From: Marinobacter lutaoensis
GTDB lineage: Bacteria; Pseudomonadota; Gammaproteobacteria; Pseudomonadales; Oleiphilaceae
DNA length: 64,000 bases
Direction of reading: 5' to 3'
Assembly (NCBI RefSeq): GCF_001981305.1
Contig: NZ_MSCW01000005.1
Span: forward strand, 372,001 to 436,000
The notes under the pieces: generated by a model
Databases searched by the model: none
What the model saw: the letters and a program-made list of their open reading frames with translations, nothing else
What the model was told of the DNA's origin: nothing
Program-made: the position numbers and the translations under genes
Shown here: positions 29,970 to 39,082 of the stretch, one piece after another
How positions within the stretch are numbered: position 1 is the stretch's first letter
How the letters are laid out: each line of letters opens with the position of its first letter

Positions 29970-32681
29970 ATGCTGCTGACCACGAAATTCCTTAGACCCA
30001 CCACCGACGCCCGGGCGGTCCGACGCGACCGGCTCAGCACGCGGCTGGCTCCGGGTGGCAGCAAGCGACTGAACTTGGTGATTGCGCCGGCAGGGTATGG
30101 CAAGACCACGCTGGTCAGCCAGTGGTGTGCCCAGTCCTCCCTGCACGACGCGTGGCTGTCCCTGGACGAGCACGACGACGACCCGCGCCGGTTCTGGCAG
30201 TACGTGCTGGGTGCCTTTGAGCACGCCGGATTACCCGACATGCCGGCCTGCCGCAAGCAGCTAACCCGCCAGGACGGCAGTGACCTGACGCCGGTCATGA
30301 CCGCCCTGCTCAATACCCTGGAGCGGGACGGCGGGCACTGGTGTCTGGTCCTGGACGACTACCACTTCGTGGGCAATGCCGACATCCACCGTCAGCTCGC
30401 TTGGTTTCTCGATTACCTGCCGCCGGGCGTGCTCATTACCCTGGTGTCACGCACCGAGCCGCCACTGCCCCTGGCGCGATGGCGGGTGCGGCGTTGGGTT
30501 GAGGATATTCACCCCGGCCTGCTGGCGTTTTCTGAAGGGGAATGCCGCCAGTTTTTCCGCGATACCATGGGCCGGGACATCTCCGAGGCCGACGCCAGTG
30601 CCCTCTGGCGCAAGACGGAAGGCTGGGTGGCGGCGATGCAACTGTCCGCCCTGTCCGGCGGTGATCGCATCAGCGGCGACAGCGCCGCCGTGGCTAACAT
30701 CGACGAGCGCCAGATCAGCGATTATGTGCTGACCGAGGTCCTGCAGCAGCAACCGTCCAGGCTCGCCGATTTCCTGCTGCAGACCGCCTGCTGCCCCCGC
30801 TTGACCGCGTCCCTCTGCGACACCCTCCGGGGCCGGGACGACAGCCAGGAAATCCTGGAGGAGCTGCTGCGCCAGAACCTGTTCCTGATCCCCCTGGATA
30901 CCCGCAACGAATGGTTCCGCTACCACGACCTGTTCCGGGATGCGCTGGTGCAACGGCTGCGCCACACCGACCCGGCCCGGGCGGAATCCCTGTGGCGCCA
31001 GACAGTGACCTGGCTGCTGGAACATGGCCACGTACAGGACGCCATCGCCCAGATCGTGCGCCAGCAGGACTGGCCCTGGCTGGCCCGGGTCCTGGCCGAG
31101 CATGGCAACAACCTGATCCACGCCGGCTTTCATCTGCCGGTCCTGGACTGGCTGGAAGCCCTGCCCGCCCATTTGGTCAACGACAGCCCGAGACTACAGA
31201 TGGTGCGGATTTGGGGCCTGTTCTTCGCCAACCGGGTGGACAGCATCGAGCCCCGCCTGGTCGCCCTGGAAGACCTGCTGGACCGTCGGGTCGCGGATTC
31301 CCACCCAGACGCGGAGGGCGCCCTGGGGCTGCACTCCGAGCTGGCGCTGATACGTTCCTACCTCGCCCGGACCCGCAACGATGACAAACGGGTCAGCGAC
31401 CTGACCCGCCAGGTGCTGGAGGAAATCGACCACACCCAGATTCCGCTCAAGTCGGTGACCTACTACGGCCTGGGCCTGGACTATTACGGTCGTGGTGAAC
31501 TGCGCAAGGCGGAAGAAGTGCTGCGTTCGGCGGTGCACTACGGCCAGGTCGAGCGTAAGCCAAGCACGGCGCTGTCCAGTGGCGGCCTGCTGGCGTGGAT
31601 CCAGTACAACCGGGGCGATACCGACCTGGCCCTCGACACCTGTACCCAAGTGCGCCGCTGGGTGGACCAACACTACTCGGACCCCAGCCAGCCCAGGCTC
31701 ATCTCCTGCTGGCAGAACAGCACGCTGACGGAAATCTATCGGGAGCGCAACGAGCCGACGCTGGCCCACAATCACCTGGCGCCGCTGCTGGAGCACGTCA
31801 CCCGGGGCACCGAGCCGGGCCAGCATGTCATCATCCAGTATGTCCGGGGCCATCTGGCCTTCAGCGAGGGACGCCTGCAGGAAGCCACCGAGGCGCTGGA
31901 AGACGCCCTGCTCACCGGCCGCCGGCGCCGGGACCACATCGTCTTCGAGCCGCCCGCCAGCGCCGCGCTGCTGGCGCGCTGCCTGCTCGCCATCGGCATG
32001 CCGGAAAAGGCCGCGGCCTGCCTGGACGATGTCCACGACGACGAACTGACCAATCCGTTGAACCGGGAACAGCACCGGATCAGTCGGGCCAGAGTCTGCA
32101 ATGCCCTGCAACAACCGGAACGGGCCTTGGACCTGCTGGCCGAACTTGAGGCCAGCGCCGGCCGGGCCGGCCATAACCGGCACCTGGTACAGGCCCTGCT
32201 GGTCATGGCCGAGGCGCTCGACCTGATGAACCGCCCCGCCGAGGCCCAGAACAAGCTGGAACAAGCCATTGCCATGGCCCGGGAGAGTGGTTTTGCTCGA
32301 TTGCTCGCGGAGGAAAGCCCGCGCGTCCGGACCCTGCTGTGTGACCTGCCGGCACTGCGCGCCCCCGGACGCTGGAACCGCGACGTGCTGGCCATGCTTC
32401 GGGATCAGGAACACCGGGCCCGACAGCCACAGGAGACGGTGCCCGCCAGAGAGGCCGGCCCATCACCGGTACCGGAGGAGGCCCTGCCGGAACCTCTGAG
32501 CCAGCGGGAGCAGGAGGTGCTGGCGCTGATCCACCAAGGCCTGGCCAACAAGGACATCGCCCGGGCCATGGCGGTGGCGCCGGCCACCGTCAAGGCCCAT
32601 ATCCGCAACCTGTACGGCAAGCTCGGCGTCGGCCGCCGCACCGAGGCTTTGGCGCGGGCTCGGGCACTGGGCCTGCTGTAA
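29970..32681 (+). CDS. MalT/AlkS-type LuxR-family ATP-dependent regulator
   Basis: 903-residue STAND-type regulator. Order: NTPase domain with Walker A in VIAPAGYGKTTL (about 38-46) and VLDDYHFV as Walker B; a winged-helix region; a long TPR-like helical middle (about 350-800) for effector sensing; and a C-terminal LuxR helix-turn-helix, PLSQREQEVLALIHQGLANKDIA and VKAHIRNLYGKLGV. This is the MalT/AlkS/AcoK design. Neither maltose nor alkane genes are next to it, so the inducer is unknown. AGGA lies four bases before the ATG. Single gene on the plus strand, divergent from cysB. Confidence 0.9.
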   Translation: MLLTTKFLRPTTDARAVRRDRLSTRLAPGGSKRLNLVIAPAGYGKTTLVSQWCAQSSLHDAWLSLDEHDDDPRRFWQYVLGAFEHAGLPDMPACRKQLTRQDGSDLTPVMTALLNTLERDGGHWCLVLDDYHFVGNADIHRQLAWFLDYLPPGVLITLVSRTEPPLPLARWRVRRWVEDIHPGLLAFSEGECRQFFRDTMGRDISEADASALWRKTEGWVAAMQLSALSGGDRISGDSAAVANIDERQISDYVLTEVLQQQPSRLADFLLQTACCPRLTASLCDTLRGRDDSQEILEELLRQNLFLIPLDTRNEWFRYHDLFRDALVQRLRHTDPARAESLWRQTVTWLLEHGHVQDAIAQIVRQQDWPWLARVLAEHGNNLIHAGFHLPVLDWLEALPAHLVNDSPRLQMVRIWGLFFANRVDSIEPRLVALEDLLDRRVADSHPDAEGALGLHSELALIRSYLARTRNDDKRVSDLTRQVLEEIDHTQIPLKSVTYYGLGLDYYGRGELRKAEEVLRSAVHYGQVERKPSTALSSGGLLAWIQYNRGDTDLALDTCTQVRRWVDQHYSDPSQPRLISCWQNSTLTEIYRERNEPTLAHNHLAPLLEHVTRGTEPGQHVIIQYVRGHLAFSEGRLQEATEALEDALLTGRRRRDHIVFEPPASAALLARCLLAIGMPEKAAACLDDVHDDELTNPLNREQHRISRARVCNALQQPERALDLLAELEASAGRAGHNRHLVQALLVMAEALDLMNRPAEAQNKLEQAIAMARESGFARLLAEESPRVRTLLCDLPALRAPGRWNRDVLAMLRDQEHRARQPQETVPAREAGPSPVPEEALPEPLSQREQEVLALIHQGLANKDIARAMAVAPATVKAHIRNLYGKLGVGRRTEALARARALGLL

Positions 32682-32893
32682 TCCTGCCCGCCGGTATTGT
32701 GACGCACCTCACATTTTCCGAACGCTTTCTACGCCCTCTACGCCCTTTGGACGATCCCGCTACGCCCGGCCTTTCCTTATCATGGCAGTCAAGGTGAGGC
32801 ATGGCCCTCGCCCCGAATTCTGAAACTTCAGGCCTTCAGATTTCTTGTTCCGCGTTGTTTCAACGCCAGGGTTCAGATGGACCCCTTCGACAA

Positions 32894-32922
32894 GAGCCAA
32901 CCCATGGTTGGCTCTTTTTTTT
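32894..32922 (+). terminator. Strong plus-strand terminator 212 bases beyond the MalT-like gene
   Basis: GAGCCAAC (32894-32901), loop CCATG, GTTGGCTC (32907-32914), then eight T residues; an AA/TT pair extends the stem. It works only on the plus strand. It may end the MalT-like transcript or a separate small RNA starting in the 256-base gap before dinG. Confidence 0.88.
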
Positions 32923-32937
32923 GGCAAGCGGCTTTTG

Positions 32938-35121
32938 TCAGGGCTCGATGATCCGCCGGAACGGTGGCAGCGCATCCAGCAACAGCTGGCCGTACCGGCG
33001 GGTGACGATGCGCCGGTCCAAAATCGTGACCCGCCCGGTATCCTGCTCGGTCCGCAGCAGCCGCCCCACCGCCTGGACCAGCTTCACCGACGCGTCCGGC
33101 ACGGTGATCTCCATGAACGGGTTGCCTCCCCGCTGGGTGACCCACTCCGCCAGGCTGGCCTCGATCGGATCATCCGGTACCGAAAACGGCAGCCGGGTGA
33201 TGACCACATGCTTGAGGTACTTGCCGGGCAGGTCGATCCCCTCGGCAAAGCTGGCCACGCCGAACAGCACGCTGGGCCGCCCCTCGTCCACCCGTGCGCA
33301 GTGCTGGCGCAAGACTTCCCCCTTGGCCATGTCATCCTGGGTAAGAATCAGGTCCGGATGTTCCGGCGCCAGGGCGTCCCGCACCCGGTGCATCTGCCGA
33401 CGGGAGGTGAACAGAACCAGGGTAGCCGGCTCCCCGGCCCACAGATCCGGCAGGCGTTCCACCAGTGCGTCGGTGAAGGCGTCATCGGTTGGCATGGCTC
33501 GCATCGACGGCACCTCGACGGTGGCCATGTCACCATAGCGAAAAGAGCTCGGTACCACGCAGTAGCGGCTGGCCTCCGGCAGTCCCGCCCGGCTGCGCAG
33601 ACGATCAAAGCGGCCCAACGCGGTCAGCGTGGCGCTGGTCAGCACGGCGCCGTAGGCCCGAGACCAAAGGCGGCTGTACAGGAGATTGTCCGCCAGCACC
33701 GGGGAACTGTAGAAGGTAATATCCTCGGCGTGCTCCCAGCGCTGTCGCACCGCCCAGCGGGCGGGCGGCGGCACCTTGGCCCGGGGTCTGGCGCTGTCGT
33801 CGTCCCCGTTCTCGGTCGCTGTGGACTCGTTGACCTGCTCGCACCAGGCCACCCAGAGTCGCAACTGGTCCTCGGCACGGCTGTGAAACGCACCGATCAC
33901 CGGATACCAAGCCTCGGCCGTCTCCCGGTCGATGTCGTGCTCCTTGCGCTCGTCGAAGGCAGCCTGCACATCGTCCGCCAACGCCCCCAGATGACGGACC
34001 AGAGTCGCCGTGGCCACGCGCGCCTCCGCCGCCAGTGCCGCCAGCGCGTCCGGCAGTTCACCCTCGGGGTAGCGCCATTGGGCACTGCGGCGTTCCTCGT
34101 TAAAGTCCCAGCGGGTATTCGTTTCCGCCTCCTGGTAAACCCGGCCCAGCACCAAATCCAGGTCCCGGGCCGCGGTCCCGATCTTGTCCAGGGTCTTCAC
34201 GGCCTGAGTACCGGGCGCCAGAAACGGCTGCATTTTCACCAAGGCCTGGGACAGCTGCTTGAGCCACTGACGTGTGCCGTTCAGGGCCACAGAGGCGGCA
34301 AAATGATTCAATGCCTTATCCGGCAGGTGGTGAGCCTCGTCGAAGATGTACAGGGCATTCTCCGGTTCCGGCAGTATGGCACCACCGCCCAGGGCAAGGT
34401 CGGCCAGCACCAGGTCGTGGTTGGCCACCACCACGTCGGCCTGATCCAGCTCCTTACGGGCATCGAAGAAGGCGCAACTGTCAAAGTAGCTGCAGTGGCG
34501 GTTGGTGCACTGACGGTGGTCGGTGGTCACCTGACGCCAGACGTCGTCCGGAATCTGCTCGGGCCAATGATCGCGATCGCCATCCCAGCTGCGGTCGCCG
34601 TAACGGGCCAGCATCTGCTCAAAAAAGGCGCGGGAGCCGGGCTCATCCCCGGCCTGGGCCTCCAGCAAGAACAGCGGCATGGTCTCACTGTCGCCGTTGC
34701 CTTCGTCATGCAGGCGGGCCTCCAGCCGCGACATGCACAGATAGCGCCCCCGGCCCTTGGCCAGGGTCCAGCGGAAATCCAGGCGGGTATGCTGCTTCAG
34801 GTCCGGCAAGTCCTTCAGCACGATCTGGTCCTGCAATGCCACGGTCGCGGTGGAAATCACCAGGGTCTTGCCCAGGGCCCGGGCCACGGGTACCGCCGCG
34901 ACCAGGTAGGCCAGAGTCTTGCCGGTCCCGGTCCCGGCTTCGATGACACAGGTGGCCGGCGGCGAGGTGCGGCGACCGTCATCGGCGGTAATCTCCCCCA
35001 TATAACGGGCGATCTCCGCGATCATCAGCCGTTGACCGTAGCGGGCACGGATGCCCTTACCGGCCAGCAGATCCCGGTAGGCCTGCTGAATTTCCTGCTT
35101 GAGTGCGTCGCTCAGGGCCAT
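32938..35121 (-). CDS. dinG: DinG-family ATP-dependent 5'-3' DNA helicase
   Basis: 727 residues, XPD/DinG superfamily-2 helicase. CVIEAGTGTGKTLAYL is Walker A, ALYIFDEAHHLPD the DEAH box, VQAVGRLLRT motif VI. The iron-sulfur cluster cysteines appear in KGRGRYLCMS, then QCTNRHCSYFDSC. Such helicases unwind R-loops and forked DNA ahead of replication. Its ATG overlaps the gspB stop by one base (TGATG), so exeA-gspB-dinG are coupled, an unexpected pairing of secretion and DNA metabolism genes. Confidence 0.95.
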   Translation of the reverse strand: MALSDALKQEIQQAYRDLLAGKGIRARYGQRLMIAEIARYMGEITADDGRRTSPPATCVIEAGTGTGKTLAYLVAAVPVARALGKTLVISTATVALQDQIVLKDLPDLKQHTRLDFRWTLAKGRGRYLCMSRLEARLHDEGNGDSETMPLFLLEAQAGDEPGSRAFFEQMLARYGDRSWDGDRDHWPEQIPDDVWRQVTTDHRQCTNRHCSYFDSCAFFDARKELDQADVVVANHDLVLADLALGGGAILPEPENALYIFDEAHHLPDKALNHFAASVALNGTRQWLKQLSQALVKMQPFLAPGTQAVKTLDKIGTAARDLDLVLGRVYQEAETNTRWDFNEERRSAQWRYPEGELPDALAALAAEARVATATLVRHLGALADDVQAAFDERKEHDIDRETAEAWYPVIGAFHSRAEDQLRLWVAWCEQVNESTATENGDDDSARPRAKVPPPARWAVRQRWEHAEDITFYSSPVLADNLLYSRLWSRAYGAVLTSATLTALGRFDRLRSRAGLPEASRYCVVPSSFRYGDMATVEVPSMRAMPTDDAFTDALVERLPDLWAGEPATLVLFTSRRQMHRVRDALAPEHPDLILTQDDMAKGEVLRQHCARVDEGRPSVLFGVASFAEGIDLPGKYLKHVVITRLPFSVPDDPIEASLAEWVTQRGGNPFMEITVPDASVKLVQAVGRLLRTEQDTGRVTILDRRIVTRRYGQLLLDALPPFRRIIEP

Positions 35122-35780
35122 CAGCGGGGGCTCACCCAGTCCCGGACCACACCCACGCGAAAGCGCTGGCCGTCCTTGCTCAGTACCACGCCGTCTTCGG
35201 TGATCCGCTCTACCCTCAGGCCGGCGAAGCCCTCACCCGTACGCAGGTAATGGCCGTTGATCATTACACGACGCGCCTGGGGATCGGACGAAAAAATATG
35301 GCTGTTGAACGTCAAATCCGGAATGCTCTTCTGAAATGAAAGGGGGAGTTCGACCAAGTGCGGAACCCGCTCCTCGATCTCGATGCCGGTGGCGGCCACC
35401 GGTGCCTCATCACCGCCAGGCCGGGCGGACGGTACGATAATCGTGGCCCGCTCAGCAAGTTCCGGAACCGTGGGTGCCGGAGGTGTCACCGGCTCCGGCG
35501 GCGCGTCCGCAACCGGTTGGGCGGGCATGGGCGCCGGAATCCCAGGCTCCACCGCCTCGGCCGGCACCGGTGTTTCCGGCGCTCGGGACGTGGCTGGCCA
35601 GAAGATATAGGCCAGCACGCCGGCATTGGCCATCAGTGCCAGGGCAAGCCAGCCGGCGGCTCCGACCCGGCGCCGGCGCTTGGGGCGGTGGACCAGGTGC
35701 AGTTGCTGCCCCAGGTCCGGGACCTTGCCCTGGCGACGTTCCGTTTCCGATTTTCTCAGCGCATCAAGGATATAGGACAT
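35121..35780 (-). CDS. gspB: GspB-like general secretion pathway protein
   Basis: 219 residues. A cytoplasmic start MSYILDALRKSETERRQG that is typical of GspB/ExeB, one membrane span (WLALALMANAGVLAYIF, about 44-60), a Pro-rich periplasmic linker, and the C-terminal GspB domain from IPDLTFNSHIFSSDPQARRV to FRVGVVRDW. With ExeA it helps place the type II secretin in the envelope. Overlaps exeA by one base. No other type II secretion gene lies in the window. Confidence 0.92.
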   Translation of the reverse strand: MSYILDALRKSETERRQGKVPDLGQQLHLVHRPKRRRRVGAAGWLALALMANAGVLAYIFWPATSRAPETPVPAEAVEPGIPAPMPAQPVADAPPEPVTPPAPTVPELAERATIIVPSARPGGDEAPVAATGIEIEERVPHLVELPLSFQKSIPDLTFNSHIFSSDPQARRVMINGHYLRTGEGFAGLRVERITEDGVVLSKDGQRFRVGVVRDWVSPR

Positions 35781-37465
35781 CAGCTACCCCCAATCGGCGA
35801 GACCACGGACCTGAGCCTTGGGACCGGCGCGTTCAGGTCATTGTGAATCTGGATCACGGTCATGGCCCCGGCGATGCCGTCCACCGAGAGCCCCCGGAAT
35901 GCCTGGTACCAGCGGACCTGTTCTGCCATCGGCAGGCGCTTGACCCGGGCACTTTCCGCCGGCTCCCGCAGCAGCCGGTCCGCCAGTTCCATCATGCGGG
36001 CGCCCAGCCACAACTGTTCGCCGGACTCAATGGCGTAGAAGCCATCTCCGCTGAGGTATTCCGGAAGCCGCCACAGCACCAGGAACTCTCCGAACCAGGC
36101 CTCCGCCAGCCGCTCGAACGAGACCCACACCGAGCGCCCGCCCGGCAGCCAGAGTTCTGCCCGGTCACCGTCCAACCGGCGCAGCACCACATAGCCGGTT
36201 TCGCCCCGTTCGCCGCGCAGGGTCAGGCGGGCCGGCCGGTCCAGGAATTCCAGGCTGCGTCGGGAGCCTTCCCGCACCAAGCAGCCCAGCCCGACATCAC
36301 GGGCATACGCGCAGGGCTCGGTTCCCCGGTCCTCGGGCAGTGTCCGGCCCCAGACGCGAAACAGCACGGCATAGGCGTCTTGCTCGGGCAGGGTCTGTTC
36401 GGCAAAACGAAAGGGCGCCAGGGACTCGGATTCCCGCGGCGCCACCGAAGGTGGTTCGACACCCGCGTTGGCGCTGTCCCCTGAGCTGTCCGCGCGCTCC
36501 ACTGTGCCGGCCCAGGGCAGGCTCGAGCCGAAGCGCGCGCTCAGCCCGGGCAGCCAGTGTTCGACCGAGGCCACCGCCGCGACCGCCACCAGCAGCACCG
36601 CCACCAGGCCCCAGAGGTAGCGGGGGCGGACCGTGCGGGAAGGCGTGCGCGGCCGGACGCCCTGCCCCCGGACTTCCCGGGCCGCCTGGCGAATATGGGC
36701 GGCGGTGATTTCGTGCTCGCCCTCGGCGTAGGCTCCCAGCAGCGCGCGATCACTGATCAGGTTGATCAGCCGGGGAATGCCCTGGCTCTCCCGATACAGG
36801 CGGGCGACGGCGCCGGCGGTGAACAGGTCCCCGCGCATGCCGGCCACACCGAGGCGGTATTTCAGATACGCCGGCAGTTCGTCGCGGCCGATGGCATCCA
36901 GATGGTAACGGGCGGTCACCCGCTGGTTGAGCTGACGCAATTCCGGCAATGCGAGAATTTCCTGCAGCTCCGGCTGTCCCAGCAGGACGATCTGCAGCAA
37001 TTTTTTTTCCGCCGTCTCCAGGTTGGTCAGCAGGCGCAGCTGTTCGAGCACATCCGCCGACAGGTTCTGGGCTTCGTCGATCATCAGTACCTTGTGGCGG
37101 CCGGCGGCGTGGGCCTTGAGCAGGTCCTGATTGATCAGGTCCACCAGCTGCTTGATGCTGGCGCCCACCTCATGGGGAATCTCCAGCTCGTCGCAGATGG
37201 CGGACAGCAACTCACGGGCGGTCAGCCTTGGGTTCAGGATCAGGGCGATGTCGACGTTGTCCGGCGCGTTTTCGATGAAACAACGACTGACCGTGGTCTT
37301 GCCGGTGCCCACCTCCCCGGTGATGACGATGAACCCTCCCTGCCCCTGAACGCCGTACATCAGGTGGGCCAGCGCCTCCTTGTGGCGCTCGGTGAGGTAG
37401 AGGTAGCGGGGATCGGGTGCGATGGAAAACGGCGGTTCCCGAAAGCCAAAGAAGTCGTAATACAT
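35780..37465 (-). CDS. exeA: ExeA/GspA-like AAA ATPase with peptidoglycan-binding domain
   Basis: 561 residues. N-terminal ATPase starting MYYDFFGFREPPFSIAPDPRYL, with Walker A GEVGTGKTTVSR and Walker B KVLMIDEAQNL; a membrane span at about 285-303 (YLWGLVAVLLVAVAAVAS); and a periplasmic part ending in a peptidoglycan-binding module (WYQAFRGLSVDGIAGAMTV). In Aeromonas ExeA remodels peptidoglycan for secretin assembly together with ExeB. First gene of exeA-gspB-dinG. Confidence 0.94.
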   Translation of the reverse strand: MYYDFFGFREPPFSIAPDPRYLYLTERHKEALAHLMYGVQGQGGFIVITGEVGTGKTTVSRCFIENAPDNVDIALILNPRLTARELLSAICDELEIPHEVGASIKQLVDLINQDLLKAHAAGRHKVLMIDEAQNLSADVLEQLRLLTNLETAEKKLLQIVLLGQPELQEILALPELRQLNQRVTARYHLDAIGRDELPAYLKYRLGVAGMRGDLFTAGAVARLYRESQGIPRLINLISDRALLGAYAEGEHEITAAHIRQAAREVRGQGVRPRTPSRTVRPRYLWGLVAVLLVAVAAVASVEHWLPGLSARFGSSLPWAGTVERADSSGDSANAGVEPPSVAPRESESLAPFRFAEQTLPEQDAYAVLFRVWGRTLPEDRGTEPCAYARDVGLGCLVREGSRRSLEFLDRPARLTLRGERGETGYVVLRRLDGDRAELWLPGGRSVWVSFERLAEAWFGEFLVLWRLPEYLSGDGFYAIESGEQLWLGARMMELADRLLREPAESARVKRLPMAEQVRWYQAFRGLSVDGIAGAMTVIQIHNDLNAPVPRLRSVVSPIGGS

Positions 37466-37564
37466 GGATGTCCAGTCTGATACCCAGGCCCCAGGCCCTG
37501 GGGCGCCCCGGCAGCGCGGCGTGTTTAGCGGCTATGATACCGCTCGCCCCGGGCACATGCCATC

Positions 37565-39052
37565 TCAGGATGCACCAGGCCCGGCGTCGGTCACCAGACG
37601 CAGCGCCACGGTCCGGCGGCTGCGCTGTTTCAGGCGCCGGACGCACCGCTCCAGAGTCTTGGAGATGCGGGCGTGGGAGCGGATCATGGAGATTTTCGGC
37701 CAGGTGGCCCGTTCGCCGGCCAGGATCATCCGGCGAATATAATCCGGGTCTGGATTCGACAGCATGCGCCGGAAGTCCGCCGGCCGGTAGGACGGTGCGA
37801 TGGTGACATCCCCGGAATAGCGTTGGGCCATGATGGTGTAGAGCTGGCCGGACACCTGCCGCAGCAGTTCCGGGCGGACCCGCTTGCGCAGGTAGTCGAA
37901 CACGCCACGGCCATGGAATTGGATCTCCGCCTTGAGCAGATGCATGGGCAGCCGTGCCAGGGACAGTTTTTCGTCTGGGCCTTTCCGGCTCAGGAACGGC
38001 ACCACGTGGGGATTGGTCTGGCTGACAATGGTAAAGTTCACGTCATACAGGTGCATCAACCGTTCAATGGGCAGATCGCTGACCACCGAACCGTCCACGA
38101 AACTGACCCGTGGCATGTAGGGCATGGCGTGCCCCTCGAGGTCTTTCGTCATCAGCGTCACCGGCGGAAAAATGCCGGGAACGGCGGCACTGGCCAGCGC
38201 TGCGCTCCACACCAGCAGATAGGGCGAGGTGTAACCGCACAACAAGCGCGCCTTCTGGTGAGCCTGTACCGGAGACACGCTGATGTTGACCGAGCGGCCG
38301 GTACGCTGAAACGCTTCCTCGAAGGTGTATTCGCCGATGTTGGCACGCAGACAGGCGCGCAGCTGATCCTGGTCCATCAGACCCTCGCCGCGCATGGCGC
38401 TGAGCAATCCCCGCCATTTCCAGGCCTTGAGATTATGGTTTTCCGGCACCAGCATGTCCGGCACCTCGGCGTCTGTGTGCACCCCGAGAATCCCCGCGAT
38501 CACCGCGCCGATGCTGGAACCGGCAATCACCTGGGGCAGCAGGCCCTTCTCCCAGAGCGCCTTGATCACGCCAAAATGGAACATGCCCAGGGTGGCGCCT
38601 CCGGACAGCAGCAGGGCCGGCCGGCCATAGCTGGTGAGGGTGTCCCGGAAGAACTGCAGCTTGTCGGCGAGGGGAAACCCGGGGACCGGGTGGTCACATA
38701 AAAAATCCAGCGATTCACAGACCTGGGTGATGTATTCCTCGATCAGATGTTTGGTGCCCACGCGGGAACGGGTGTACAGGGCCGGGTTGCCCATGTTGCC
38801 CAGGTCGTGATGCAGTCCCTCCCGGAGCGCCCGTTTCAGGCGTTCGAAATCGTTGTGCTGCCGGTACTGTTTGAGGCTGCTCAGGCGGTCGTGGATCAGT
38901 TCGTAGTGGTAGAGGTCGGAGGCGAACGCCTCCTTCCACTCGGCGTTGCCTTCAAGGAAGTCCAGCTCCAGTGCCGCCGCCTTCCAGGCTTCGTAGTGAG
39001 GGGCCTCGGCCAGCATCCGGCGATATTTGGCGATTCTCGAATCCCGGATCAC
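37565..39052 (-). CDS. DUF3336 patatin-like acylglycerol/phospholipid hydrolase
   Basis: 495 residues. The N-terminal DUF3336 region (about 5-140; WKAAALELDFLEGNAEWKE) precedes a patatin domain with LLLSGGATLGMFHFG (oxyanion hole), AGSSIGAVIAG (catalytic Ser, about residue 179) and FVDGSVVSDLP (Asp). The same architecture occurs in yeast and plant triacylglycerol lipases (Tgl3/SDP1 type), so a role in turning over stored triacylglycerol, wax esters or phospholipids is possible; Marinobacter relatives store wax esters. GTG start with GGAGG upstream. Lies 30 bases downstream of the MlaA-family gene. Confidence 0.88.
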   Translation of the reverse strand: MIRDSRIAKYRRMLAEAPHYEAWKAAALELDFLEGNAEWKEAFASDLYHYELIHDRLSSLKQYRQHNDFERLKRALREGLHHDLGNMGNPALYTRSRVGTKHLIEEYITQVCESLDFLCDHPVPGFPLADKLQFFRDTLTSYGRPALLLSGGATLGMFHFGVIKALWEKGLLPQVIAGSSIGAVIAGILGVHTDAEVPDMLVPENHNLKAWKWRGLLSAMRGEGLMDQDQLRACLRANIGEYTFEEAFQRTGRSVNISVSPVQAHQKARLLCGYTSPYLLVWSAALASAAVPGIFPPVTLMTKDLEGHAMPYMPRVSFVDGSVVSDLPIERLMHLYDVNFTIVSQTNPHVVPFLSRKGPDEKLSLARLPMHLLKAEIQFHGRGVFDYLRKRVRPELLRQVSGQLYTIMAQRYSGDVTIAPSYRPADFRRMLSNPDPDYIRRMILAGERATWPKISMIRSHARISKTLERCVRRLKQRSRRTVALRLVTDAGPGAS

Positions 39053-39082
39053 GGCCTGGCCCTCCTCGTCTATCGGCCCGGA

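Noticed and set aside
30447..31172. Minus-strand open frame inside the MalT-like gene
   Set aside because: Shadow frame; the plus-strand gene has complete Walker and LuxR motifs throughout.
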